Below, in pieces: positions 7,988-16,767 of a stretch of DNA of 43,894 bases. Made by a program: the position numbers and the translations under genes. Every line of letters starts with the position of its first letter. Within the stretch, counting starts at the first letter, position 1. The notes under the pieces are model-generated. The model did not search any database, had not been told where the DNA came from, and saw nothing but the letters and a program-made list of their open reading frames with translations. The DNA comes from Candidatus Ruthenibacterium merdavium (GTDB lineage: Bacteria; Bacillota; Clostridia; Oscillospirales; Ruminococcaceae), in NCBI GenBank assembly GCA_019119935.1, contig DWWA01000024.1, forward strand, positions 1-43,894. Reading direction: 5' to 3'.

Positions 7988-9718
7988 TTGAAACACCTAA
8001 CAAGGTATTTGAAAGGATATGAAAAACAGCTGTGGCTGGGGCCGTTGTTCAAGTTGGCCGAGGCGATTTTGGAACTTTTTGTTCCGTGGATTGTCGCGGA
8101 TCTAATTGACAACGGTATTGCAAAGCAGGATTTCTCCTATGTGCTTTCGCGAGGAGGGCTGCTGTTTGTATTGGCTGCTGTCGGGTTTGCTTGTGCCATG
8201 GTGTGCCAATATTTTGCCGCGGTATGTGCATACGGCTTTGGGTCGCGCTTGCGGCAGGCGGTGTTTGAGCGCGTGATTGCGTTATCTCGCACGCAGCATC
8301 GCAAATTAGGCGCCGATATGCTTATAACGCGCATTACTTCAGACGTCAACCAAGTGCAAACGGGTGTCAATATGTTTATTCGTTTGGCGGTGCGCGCCCC
8401 CTTTTTAGCAATCGGTTCTATTATTGCCGCGTTTACGATCAATGCCAAAATTGCACTGATTTTTCTTGTGACAACGCCGTTGATTTTACTCACGCTTTGG
8501 CTTGTCATGAAATGGAATATTCCCCGTTATCAATCCATTCAAAAAGGGCAGGAAAAAATTGCGCGGCTTTCCGGTGAAGCCTTAGAAGGAGTGCGCGTTG
8601 TAAGGGCCTTTTCAAGACAAGAGCAGGAAAGTGAAGCGTTCCGAAATGCCGGAAAAGAAGTCACGCGCGATACCATTCAAGCGGGATGGCTTGCAGCTGT
8701 GCTCAATCCCGTCACAATGGTTTTGGTGAATTTAGCGATCGCATTTATTCTTTGGTGGGGCGCACAGGCCGTTGATATCGCTGTTCTTGCACAGGGCGAT
8801 GTTATCGCAATGGTAAACTACATGAACCAAACTCTTTTGGCTCTAGTGGTTCTTGCAAACATCATTATCATCTTGACGAAGTCTGCGGCGAGTGCGCGCC
8901 GTGTTGCCGATTTATTGCAAATAGAACCTGATATGACTTTTGCTGAAAAAACAGCACCGTCTGAACAAGAGAGCGATGCAATTTGTTTTTCGAAGGTATC
9001 GTTTCGTTATGAAAACGGTGAAAACGTGCTCGAAAATTTATCTTTTTCCATTCAAAAAGGACAGACGCTGGGCATTATCGGCGGTACGGGAAGCGGCAAG
9101 ACCACACTGGTTCAATTGATGCTTCGCGCATACGATGTTTCTGAGGGCGTTGTCAGCATCGACGGCGTTCCGGTTCAGAAATATCCGAAGGCACAGCTGA
9201 GCGAAAAGTTTGGAGTTGCACCGCAGGGTGCAAGACTATTCAAAGGGACCATTCGAAGCAATTTGCAGATGGCGGCACCGCATGCGGATGATACAACTTT
9301 AAAGCGAGCATTAAAGGCCGCACAATGTTTTGAATTTTTGCAGGAAGACAGTGCTTTGGAACAGCCGGTAGAGCAGGAAGGACGGAATTTTTCCGGCGGA
9401 CAGCGCCAGCGCCTAACGGTCGCCCGCGCACTGGCACGACAGCCTGAAATTTTAGTTTTGGACGATTCCTCTTCCGCTTTGGATTATCGCACAGAAGCTG
9501 CTCTGCGGCAGACGCTTCGCCGAGAATACCCGTGCACCAAAGTGATCATCAGCCAGCGTGTTGCTTCGATTCGAGATGCCGATGTCATTTTGGTTTTGGA
9601 TGATGGATGTCAGGCGGGGTTTGGAACACATGCGTCCCTGCTGGAAACCTGTGATGTTTACCGTCAGATTTGCCAATCGCAGGGAGAAGGAAAGGAGGAT
9701 GCGTCATGTGGATCATGA
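7988..9718 (+). CDS. ABC exporter half-transporter, subunit A with degenerate ATPase site
   Basis: The 576-residue protein has an N-terminal six-helix exporter domain (about 1-310) and a C-terminal ATPase domain. Walker A is GGTGSGKTT (about residue 365), the signature is FSGGQRQR (about 467) and Walker B is ILVLDDSSSALD (about 490). The catalytic Glu after Walker B is replaced by Asp, and the switch His is replaced by Gln (IISQRV). This is the non-catalytic half pattern of heterodimeric exporters such as TM287/288. The start is TTG at 7988 after GGGAGGGG; the N terminus MKHLTRYLKGYEKQL fits the family. The gene overlaps its partner by 13 bases. The substrate (drug, lipid or peptide) cannot be assigned. 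Confidence 0.9.
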   Translation: MKHLTRYLKGYEKQLWLGPLFKLAEAILELFVPWIVADLIDNGIAKQDFSYVLSRGGLLFVLAAVGFACAMVCQYFAAVCAYGFGSRLRQAVFERVIALSRTQHRKLGADMLITRITSDVNQVQTGVNMFIRLAVRAPFLAIGSIIAAFTINAKIALIFLVTTPLILLTLWLVMKWNIPRYQSIQKGQEKIARLSGEALEGVRVVRAFSRQEQESEAFRNAGKEVTRDTIQAGWLAAVLNPVTMVLVNLAIAFILWWGAQAVDIAVLAQGDVIAMVNYMNQTLLALVVLANIIIILTKSAASARRVADLLQIEPDMTFAEKTAPSEQESDAICFSKVSFRYENGENVLENLSFSIQKGQTLGIIGGTGSGKTTLVQLMLRAYDVSEGVVSIDGVPVQKYPKAQLSEKFGVAPQGARLFKGTIRSNLQMAAPHADDTTLKRALKAAQCFEFLQEDSALEQPVEQEGRNFSGGQRQRLTVARALARQPEILVLDDSSSALDYRTEAALRQTLRREYPCTKVIISQRVASIRDADVILVLDDGCQAGFGTHASLLETCDVYRQICQSQGEGKEDASCGS

Positions 9719-11451
9719 AACGTTTGGCGGTGTGTCTAAAGCCTTATCGTATGAAGATGGCGGGTGCCGCTATAACCGCAATCGCGATGGTTTTGTTTAC
9801 TTTGGCAGGACCTGTGTTGATTGGACGGGCCGTCGATGCAATGCTCGGTGCCGGAAAAGTAGATTTTTCTGCGGCGTTTTATTGGATTGTACTGCTGCTC
9901 ATCAGCGTGGGTGCGGCCGCTGTATGCCAATGGATCATGAATGCCTTAACTCGCAGCATTTCCGCTTATGTGGCAAACGATTTGCGTACCGATGCTTTTG
10001 AAGCGCTGAATCGTTTGCCGCTGCGTTACTTGGACTCGCACCCTCATGGCGACATTATGAGCCGCCTTGTGAACGATACGGAACAGGTTTCGGAAGGCTT
10101 ATTTCAGGCGCTGACACAGCTTTTGCCGGGTGTTGGCACCATTTTAGGCACACTGATTGTAATGGCGATGCTCAATCCTTTTATTGCGGTTGTTGTCGTG
10201 GTGATTACACCTGTTTCAATATGGTTTGCATCATTCATGGCAAAACGAACCTCCCACTTATTCCGCCGGCAGAGCGAAGCACAAGGAGAACTTTCCGGCT
10301 ATGTCAATGAAATGGTGGAAGGTCAAGAGCTCGTTTCTATGTTCGGGTATGAGAAAGCTTGTGTCGAGCGCTTTTGCAAAATCAACCAATCGTTATCCGA
10401 TATCACTCAAAAAAGCGTTTTTTATTCTTCGATTGCTAACCCCGGAACACGCTTTGTCAATGCGATTGTCTATGCGGCAGTTGCCGTTTGCGGCGGATGG
10501 GTTGTACTGCAAAATTGGATGACGGTAGGTCAGTTAAGCAGCTTTTTGACATATGCCAACCAGTATACCAAACCTTTTAACGAAGTAACGGGTGTGCTTA
10601 CGCAAATTCAATCGGCTGTTGCAGGCGCGCAAAGGCTGTTTTTGCTGATTGACGAGCCGAAAGAACCTCAGGATCTGCCCAATGCGGCCTGTCCGAAAAC
10701 CTGCAGCGGTGAAGTTGTCATGGAACATGTTGATTTTTCCTATCGCAAAGACCGACCCCTCATTGAAGATTTTTCTCTTCACATTGCTCCCGGCACACGC
10801 GTTGCCGTAGTTGGGCCGACGGGATGCGGAAAAACAACGCTCATCAATTTGCTGATGCGTTTTTATGAAATCGACAGCGGCAGGATTTTCATTGACGGAA
10901 TTGACATGCAGCACATGAGCCGTGACGGTTTGCGCGGCCTTTACGGAATGGTGTTACAGGAAACCTGGCTGAAAAATGCAACTGTGCGAGAAAATATTGC
11001 CTACGGAAAACCGGAGGCATCACAAGAGGAAATCATTCAAGCGGCAAAAGCGGCGTATGCACATGGATTCATCAAGCGCTTACCGCAAGGTTATGATACG
11101 ATAGTAGAGCCGGGCGGCAAGAATCTCTCCGCAGGCGAACGTCAGCTTTTGTGTATTGCAAGAATGATGCTGCGCCGACCATCGATGTTGATTTTGGATG
11201 AGGCCACCTCCAATATTGACACACGCACCGAGCTTTTGGTTCAGCGCGCGCTGGAGGATTTAATGCACGGGCACACTTGCTTTATTGTAGCGCACCGTTT
11301 GTCCACCATTCAGAATGCCGACATTATTTTGGTGATGGAAAAAGGCAGAATCTTGGAAAAAGGAACGCATGAAGAACTTTTGGCGGCAAAAGGGGCCTAT
11401 GCAAAGCTGTATGAAAGCCGTTTTGCATCCCCGCCGATTGAGGCCGTTTGA
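9706..11451 (+). CDS. ABC exporter half-transporter, subunit B with catalytic ATPase site
   Basis: The 581-residue partner subunit has a six-helix membrane domain and an ATPase domain with Walker A GPTGCGKTT (about residue 370), Walker B with a proper catalytic Glu (ILDEATSNID) and the switch His (VAHRLSTI). Its signature motif is LSAGERQ instead of LSGGQ. Its catalytic Glu and His would thus pair with the good FSGGQ signature of subunit A to make one active site, while the second site is degenerate. ATG 9706 is 7 bases after AAAGGAGG (9691-9698) and lies inside the end of the upstream gene. The two genes form a closed operon ending at the terminator at 11481. Confidence 0.92.
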   Translation: MWIMKRLAVCLKPYRMKMAGAAITAIAMVLFTLAGPVLIGRAVDAMLGAGKVDFSAAFYWIVLLLISVGAAAVCQWIMNALTRSISAYVANDLRTDAFEALNRLPLRYLDSHPHGDIMSRLVNDTEQVSEGLFQALTQLLPGVGTILGTLIVMAMLNPFIAVVVVVITPVSIWFASFMAKRTSHLFRRQSEAQGELSGYVNEMVEGQELVSMFGYEKACVERFCKINQSLSDITQKSVFYSSIANPGTRFVNAIVYAAVAVCGGWVVLQNWMTVGQLSSFLTYANQYTKPFNEVTGVLTQIQSAVAGAQRLFLLIDEPKEPQDLPNAACPKTCSGEVVMEHVDFSYRKDRPLIEDFSLHIAPGTRVAVVGPTGCGKTTLINLLMRFYEIDSGRIFIDGIDMQHMSRDGLRGLYGMVLQETWLKNATVRENIAYGKPEASQEEIIQAAKAAYAHGFIKRLPQGYDTIVEPGGKNLSAGERQLLCIARMMLRRPSMLILDEATSNIDTRTELLVQRALEDLMHGHTCFIVAHRLSTIQNADIILVMEKGRILEKGTHEELLAAKGAYAKLYESRFASPPIEAV

Positions 11452-11480
11452 CTAAGCTTTTTCAAATTCTGATGATGATA

Positions 11481-11534
11481 AAAAACTCCGCCTTGCTTAT
11501 TTGCGATATTGCAAATAGTCAAGGCGGAGTTTTT
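11481..11534. terminator. Bidirectional terminator between ABC operon and lacI-type gene
   Basis: A perfect 15-bp stem (11481-11495 with 11520-11534) has an A-run on one side and a T-run on the other, with a smaller ATTTGC/GCAAAT hairpin inside the loop. It separates the convergent ABC exporter genes (plus) and the LacI-family gene (minus), and would end transcripts from both. Confidence 0.85.
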
Positions 11535-11554
11535 GATACTGCGTAAAAGGGCGC

Positions 11555-12577
11555 TCAAAATTGTCTAAGACGATACGAAGGAGCGGTTTGCGGTGCGGGC
11601 CCGGCGGATTGTCGTTTGACAAAAGCAGCATGGAGCAAAAGCGTACTGATGGGCACCTCGTTAATCAAGCTGTTCAACGCGTAAAAAGCGCTTTTTCCGA
11701 TTTCCGTGCGATTTTGGCGAATCGTAGTGAGAGGGGGCTGTGTATAGGCGCAAAGCGGCAAATCATCAAAACCGATAATGCTGATATCCTCCGGCACACG
11801 CAGCCCCAGCTCCTGACAATGAAGCATTACGCTGTGTGCCAAGAGGTCGTGGTTGCACAAGATGGCCGTTACATTTTGCTGGAGCAAAAGTGGAAGATGC
11901 GTTTGAATACATTCGGCAAAGTGATAAGAGCTGCCCGAAAGACTGGGGTTGCTGCGCAGGCCGTTTTTTCGCAGGGATTGAAAAAACGCCGTATGGCGCG
12001 CTTGATTGATATAAGAGCCGAGCGTTCCGCTGAGATATCCGATATTTTCATGGCCGCAGGCTTTTAAATATTCAATGGCCAAATCAATGCCTTCTTGATT
12101 GTCAATCCCAACGTAAGCTGTCGTAGGGTTTGCTTTTACCTGATTATCGAGCAGCACCGCAGGGGTCCGGCTGGTTTGCAGCTGAAAAAGCCATCGGTCA
12201 GATAAGGAGAGCCCCAGAAAAAAGGCCCCGGCATATCGGTGCTCCATCATATAGGCATCATAAAACGAGTTCTCTTGAAGCTCTTCCGAAAGCGGCTCGA
12301 TAGAAACATCGAATCCCGCAGGAACTGCCATCTTCCGAAAACCCATAACAATATCATATCCGAAATCTCCCGGTTGGGAACATTCCATATTGATAACGAA
12401 AATTACAATGCGCGGGGCATCGCTCTGACGCTTAATTCGGGTATATCCCATTTCAACGGCGGTTTCTACAATGAGTTTTCGCAAAGTTTCGCTTACATCT
12501 GCAGCACCGTTTAAAGCTTTGGAAACGGTACCTTTTGAAACGTTCAAACGTTCCGCAATATCTTCAATTCTTACCAT
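11555..12577 (-). CDS. LacI/GalR-family transcriptional regulator
   Basis: The 340-residue protein has an N-terminal LacI helix-turn-helix (residues 1-50, IEDIAERLNVSKGTVSKALNG) and a periplasmic-binding-protein-like sensor domain (about 60-330), including ISIIGFDDLPLCAYTQPPLTTI near the C terminus. Such proteins usually bind a sugar and repress nearby catabolic genes. It is divergent from the glgP-malQ-alpha-glucosidase operon with a 459-base gap, so a maltodextrin- or glucose-related effector is likely, but this is inference from position. ATG 12577 is preceded on the minus strand by AAAGGA. The gene has its own well-formed promoter at 12710-12738. Confidence 0.9.
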   Translation of the reverse strand: MVRIEDIAERLNVSKGTVSKALNGAADVSETLRKLIVETAVEMGYTRIKRQSDAPRIVIFVINMECSQPGDFGYDIVMGFRKMAVPAGFDVSIEPLSEELQENSFYDAYMMEHRYAGAFFLGLSLSDRWLFQLQTSRTPAVLLDNQVKANPTTAYVGIDNQEGIDLAIEYLKACGHENIGYLSGTLGSYINQARHTAFFQSLRKNGLRSNPSLSGSSYHFAECIQTHLPLLLQQNVTAILCNHDLLAHSVMLHCQELGLRVPEDISIIGFDDLPLCAYTQPPLTTIRQNRTEIGKSAFYALNSLINEVPISTLLLHAAFVKRQSAGPAPQTAPSYRLRQF

Positions 12578-12593
12578 GAGTCATCCTTTTTCT

Positions 12594-12603
12594 CGATTGA
12601 TCG
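12594..12603. promoter_or_regulatory. Short palindrome near lacI-type start, possible operator
   Basis: CGAT and ATCG arms separated by two bases form a small inverted repeat 17 bases upstream of the regulator's ATG. LacI-family operators are palindromic with a CG-type centre and often autoregulate; this one is short and unproven. Confidence 0.25.
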
Positions 12604-12709
12604 TTAAAAAAAGCGGATCTGACATCTAACAGACTGCATTTTGAGAAGCGGCAATCCAAGTGTTTTCCAGGATAGTCTTTTCAATTGCGCAATCGGATTG
12701 TTGATTCTT

Positions 12710-12738
12710 ATTATAATATCTTTCTGAATGTTTTTCAA
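12710..12738 (-). promoter_or_regulatory. Promoter of the LacI-type regulator
   Basis: On the minus strand TTGAAA (12733-12738) and a perfect TATAAT (12710-12715) are separated by exactly 17 bases. This gives an untranslated leader of about 125 bases before the ATG at 12577. The remaining parts of the 12578-13036 gap contain no convincing gene. Confidence 0.7.
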
Positions 12739-12914
12739 TGTTTCGTAAAATTTTTTATATAAAATGAGCAAATTGTTTTTGTTACAGATTCGTGCTGGCC
12801 AAAAGACGTAAGGTTTTCGGCATGATTTTAAGAAAATTATCTGAAATAGAGCGGAGGGAAAGAAAAAGTTCAGCAGATTTTGCTTCAATGCCGGGAAAAA
12901 ACGTCAAAAAGTAC

Positions 12915-12943
12915 TTGACTATTTGCCGCGTAATGAGTATAGT
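12915..12943 (+). promoter_or_regulatory. Promoter of the glgP operon
   Basis: TTGACT (12915-12920) and TATAGT (12938-12943) with a 17-base spacer lie about 95 bases upstream of the glgP start. Over the expected transcription start there is a CGAAAC direct repeat (12952-12957 and 12962-12967) with a 10-base period, a possible regulator-binding site. Confidence 0.7.
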
Positions 12944-13036
12944 GTAATTATCGAAACTTAACGAAACACTCTGCCTTTGGAAGAATTTTTATTCCGGAGC
13001 AGAAATGGGAAAAGTTTAATCGTGAGGTGTTTTACA

Positions 13037-15295
13037 ATGGAACAGGCATTGCAGAATCTTTTAAACGAAAACTTTCAAAAAACTTTAGAAACGGCAAGCC
13101 AGACAGAAATTTACTATGCGCTGATGCTGTACGCAAAAGAGAAAGCAGCCCAAATGCCGAAAACAAGCGGCAAAAGAAAACTGTATTATGTTTCCGCAGA
13201 ATTTTTGGTGGGAAAGCTTCTTTCCAACTATTTAATCAACTTGCATTTGTATGACGAGGCCAAAGCGCTTTTGGCGCGCTACGGCCACGACATCAACCGC
13301 ATTGAAGATGCAGAAAACGAGCCCTCTTTAGGCAACGGCGGCCTCGGTCGTTTGGCGGCATGCTTCTTAGACTCGATTGCTTCGCTGAATTTGCCGGGCG
13401 ACGGAGCCGGTTTGAATTACCATGACGGCCTTTTTTATCAAAAGTTTGAAAACTTGAAGCAAAAAGAGGAAAAGAACCCGTGGATTACACCGAAAAGCTG
13501 GCTGACCGACACGGGCGTGCGCTTTGATGTGCCGTTCGGCGGGCAGAGCGTGCGTTCTGTCATGTACGACATCGCCATTCCCGGCTACCGCGGCCAATGC
13601 AGCACACTTCACCTGTTTGACCTAGAAACGGTAGATGAAAATATCATCCGAGAGGGCATTGATTTTGACAAAAGTGACATTGCCCACAACTTGACGCTCT
13701 TTTTGTATCCGGATGACAGCGACGAGGCAGGCCGTCTGCTTCGCATTTATCAGCAGTATTTTTTGGTGTCCAGCACGGCACAGCTGATCTTGAAAGAAGT
13801 AAAAGAACGCGGCGGCGATTGGAACTGTCTGCATGAGTACGCGGCAGTGCAAATTAACGACACACACCCCACCATGATTATTCCTGAATTGATTCGCCTT
13901 TTAACCGAGGCGGGCATGTCGATGGACGACGCCGTGCGTGAGGTAAGCCTAACGTGTGCTTACACAAACCATACCATTTTGGCAGAGGCACTTGAAAAAT
14001 GGCCGATGAGCTTTATGCGCAAGGCGGTTCCGCAGCTCGTGCCCATCTTAGAAGAACTGGATCGGCGTGCAAAGCAAATCAGCACAGACCCGCGCGTTGC
14101 CGTCATTGATGAGCAGGACCGTGTCCACATGGCACACATTGACATTCATTTCGGTTACAGCATCAACGGCGTTGCTACGCTTCACACGGATATTTTAAAA
14201 CAATCGGAATTAAAGCCGTTCTATGACCTTTACCCTGAAAAGTTCAACAACAAAACGAACGGCATTACGTTCCGCCGCTGGCTGGTACACTGCAACCAGC
14301 CGCTGACTGCCTACTTGCGCGAGCTGATTGGCGATGGTTTCCTGACGGATGCCGACGAACTGGAAAAACTGCTTGCTTATAAGAATGACAGTGCGGTGCA
14401 AACACGCCTGAAAGAAATTAAGCAGCAGGCAAAAAGGGAACTGGCACAATTTTTGCAGGAAACACAGGGCGCTCAGCTCAACCCGGATTCTGTATTTGAC
14501 ATTCAAATTAAGCGCCTGCATGAGTATAAGCGTCAGCAGATGAATTTGCTGTATGCCATTTACCAGTACCAGCAAATTAAGAAGGGAAATGTTCCCGTTC
14601 GTCCCATTACAATGATTTTCGGCGCGAAAGCAGCGCCTGCTTATATCATCGCAAAGGATATCATTCACGCAATTCTCTGTTTGTCCGAGTTGATTTCACA
14701 TGATGAAGAAGTGAAAAAGCACCTCAATATTGTAATGGTGGAAAACTACAACGTCACAAAGGCGGAAAAGCTGATTCCGGCTTGCGATATTTCCGAGCAA
14801 ATCAGTCTTGCATCAAAAGAAGCATCGGGAACCGGCAATATGAAAATGATGCTCAACGGTGCGCTGACGCTTGGCACGCGCGACGGTGCAAATGTGGAAA
14901 TCGCACAGCTGGTGGGCGAGGAGAATATTTACTCGTTCGGCAAATCTTCCGAGGAAGTCATTCGCCTTTACGATGAACATGCCTACAATGCGGCGGCGCT
15001 TTACGAGGGTGATGAGGAAATTGCCGCTCTGGTTGACTTTATTGTGGACAAGAAAATGATTCGGTTGGGTGACCCTGTCTGCTTGGGACGGCTCTATAAA
15101 GAGATTGTGGGCAAAGACTGGTTTATGGCACTGCTGGATGTCAAAGAGTATATTCGCGTGAAAAATCAAATGCTCGCAGATTACGAAAACGAATCCGCAT
15201 GGATGGAAAAGGTAATTGTCAACATTGCCAAAGCGGGGTTCTTCTCCTCCGACCGAACCATTCGCGAATACAACGAGGATATTTGGCATCTGTGA
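13037..15295 (+). CDS. glgP: Glycogen/maltodextrin phosphorylase
   Basis: The 752-residue GT35 enzyme uses phosphate to release glucose-1-phosphate from the ends of alpha-1,4-glucans. The cofactor site is [19 protein letters not shown], with the PLP-binding Lys at residue 603; other family blocks are [38 protein letters not shown] and NGITFRRWL. It is shorter at the N terminus than E. coli GlgP (about 815), as in many Firmicutes forms. ATG 13037 follows GAGGTG (13024-13029); an in-frame start at 12977 lies too close to the promoter and adds non-family sequence. It heads an operon with malQ (11-base gap) and an alpha-glucosidase. Whether the natural substrate is stored glycogen or imported maltodextrin is unclear. 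Confidence 0.95.
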   Translation: MEQALQNLLNENFQKTLETASQTEIYYALMLYAKEKAAQMPKTSGKRKLYYVSAEFLVGKLLSNYLINLHLYDEAKALLARYGHDINRIEDAENEPSLGNGGLGRLAACFLDSIASLNLPGDGAGLNYHDGLFYQKFENLKQKEEKNPWITPKSWLTDTGVRFDVPFGGQSVRSVMYDIAIPGYRGQCSTLHLFDLETVDENIIREGIDFDKSDIAHNLTLFLYPDDSDEAGRLLRIYQQYFLVSSTAQLILKEVKERGGDWNCLHEYAAVQINDTHPTMIIPELIRLLTEAGMSMDDAVREVSLTCAYTNHTILAEALEKWPMSFMRKAVPQLVPILEELDRRAKQISTDPRVAVIDEQDRVHMAHIDIHFGYSINGVATLHTDILKQSELKPFYDLYPEKFNNKTNGITFRRWLVHCNQPLTAYLRELIGDGFLTDADELEKLLAYKNDSAVQTRLKEIKQQAKRELAQFLQETQGAQLNPDSVFDIQIKRLHEYKRQQMNLLYAIYQYQQIKKGNVPVRPITMIFGAKAAPAYIIAKDIIHAILCLSELISHDEEVKKHLNIVMVENYNVTKAEKLIPACDISEQISLASKEASGTGNMKMMLNGALTLGTRDGANVEIAQLVGEENIYSFGKSSEEVIRLYDEHAYNAAALYEGDEEIAALVDFIVDKKMIRLGDPVCLGRLYKEIVGKDWFMALLDVKEYIRVKNQMLADYENESAWMEKVIVNIAKAGFFSSDRTIREYNEDIWHL

Positions 15296-15306
15296 GGTGA
15301 AGCGGT

Positions 15307-16767
15307 ATGAAACAGACCGGAATTTTGCTCGCCATTTCCAGTTTGCCCTCCCCGTGGGGAATTGGCGATTTAGGCAAGGCTGCTTATGAGTGGATCGACA
15401 GTCTTTCCGAAGCCGGAGTCAATTTGTGGCAGATTCTGCCGATGAATCCGCTCGGATACGGCAATTCTCCGTATCAGCCTTACTCGTCTTTTGCAGGAGA
15501 TGAAATTTACCTCAGCTTGGAGCGACTCCAAGCTGAGGGGCTTTTGGAAGGGCTTCCCGTCCTTTCTGAAAATTCTGCCGCACGCGTCGATTATGACGGC
15601 GTGCGAAAACAAAAAGAGCAGTGGCTGCGCAAAGCATTTGCGGCCTTTGTTCCAAATAAGGAATATGAGGAATTTTGCCGCAGAGAATGGCTTTGGCCGT
15701 ACTGCGCATTCCGGGCGTTTAAGCACGCAAACGGCGGCGTTTGCTGGCTGGAATGGCCCGAAGCGCACAAAAACTGGAAAGCAGGGGAAAGCTATCCCAC
15801 TCCCGAAGCAGAAAAAGAAGCAAATTACCACGCCTTTTTGCAATTCCAATTTTCGAAGCAATGGCAGGAAGTGCTGGATTACGCCCACGAAAAAGGTGTG
15901 CGCATTATGGGGGATGTTCCGTTTTATGTCGGCATTGACTCTGCCGACGTTTGGGCCGAGCAGGAAGCCTTTTTGCTTGATGAAAAGGGCTATCCCCAGT
16001 TTGTGGCGGGCGTACCGCCCGACTATTTCAGCGCAACAGGACAGCGCTGGGGCAACCCCATTTACAACTGGGACTATTTGCAGAAAACAGGTTTTGATTT
16101 TTGGAAGCGCCGCATCGGCTATTGCCAGCGCATGATGGATCTCATCCGCATTGACCATTTCCGGGCGTTTGACACTTATTGGAAAATTCCGGCTTCGTGT
16201 CCGACTGCAATCGAAGGCGCTTGGCTGGAAGCACCCGGTTATGAAGTGCTTGATACGCTGTTTCGGGATATTCCAGGCTTGGAGCTTGTGGCGGAAGACC
16301 TCGGCGACCTTCGCCCTGAAGTGCTGACACTGCGCGATCATTACGGTTTAAAAGGCATGAAAGTGTTTGAATTTGTGTTTGACTTTTCAGGCCGCTATGC
16401 GCGTGACACGGGAGAGGAAAAGGAGAATCAAATTCTTTACACGGGAACGCACGACAACGCTACGCTGAAAGAGTGGTATCACTCTTTAACCATTGCACAA
16501 AAAAGAAAGCTTCGCCGCTGGCTTGCGCGAAAAGGCGCGGCAAACGGCGATGTGCTGAGGCGCATTGTGCACACGGTACTGGCCGACTGTGCCGAGATTG
16601 TCATTTTGCCGCTTCAGGATGTGATGAGCCTGCCGGCATCGGCGCGCATGAATACGCCGGGCACGGTCGGCTCGCCGAACTGGGAATGGCGCATTTCGGA
16701 CTTTGCTGCAGCGCGGGCCGCGCTGATGGCACTGAAGCCGGAAATTCAAAAGAGGGGAAGATTGTAA
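15307..16767 (+). CDS. malQ: 4-alpha-glucanotransferase (amylomaltase)
   Basis: The 486-residue GH77 enzyme rearranges alpha-1,4-glucan chains, making short maltodextrins long enough for the phosphorylase. It opens with the family N terminus (ILLAISSLPSPWGIGDLG). The catalytic residues are Asp283 (RIDHFRAFD, nucleophile), Glu330 (VAEDLGD, acid/base) and Asp383 (GTHDNAT, transition-state stabiliser). The length is normal for bacterial MalQ of the disproportionating type without N-terminal extension. The ATG follows GAGGTGAAGC that begins at the glgP stop codon. Its stop overlaps the next start by one base (TAATG), indicating translational coupling. Confidence 0.95.
   Translation: MKQTGILLAISSLPSPWGIGDLGKAAYEWIDSLSEAGVNLWQILPMNPLGYGNSPYQPYSSFAGDEIYLSLERLQAEGLLEGLPVLSENSAARVDYDGVRKQKEQWLRKAFAAFVPNKEYEEFCRREWLWPYCAFRAFKHANGGVCWLEWPEAHKNWKAGESYPTPEAEKEANYHAFLQFQFSKQWQEVLDYAHEKGVRIMGDVPFYVGIDSADVWAEQEAFLLDEKGYPQFVAGVPPDYFSATGQRWGNPIYNWDYLQKTGFDFWKRRIGYCQRMMDLIRIDHFRAFDTYWKIPASCPTAIEGAWLEAPGYEVLDTLFRDIPGLELVAEDLGDLRPEVLTLRDHYGLKGMKVFEFVFDFSGRYARDTGEEKENQILYTGTHDNATLKEWYHSLTIAQKRKLRRWLARKGAANGDVLRRIVHTVLADCAEIVILPLQDVMSLPASARMNTPGTVGSPNWEWRISDFAAARAALMALKPEIQKRGRL

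Noticed and set aside
12604-12888. A 94-codon minus-strand frame in the lacI-glgP gap
   Set aside because: It overlaps the regulator promoter at 12710-12738 and has an unconvincing composition with no motif.
15370-16341. A 323-codon open frame opposite malQ
   Set aside because: malQ has all catalytic residues in the plus frame; the minus frame has no ribosome binding site or family match.
16473-16766. Upstream in-frame extension of the alpha-glucosidase gene
   Set aside because: It lies inside malQ and encodes Cys/His/Arg-rich sequence foreign to GH13; the TAATG start at 16767 fits the family.
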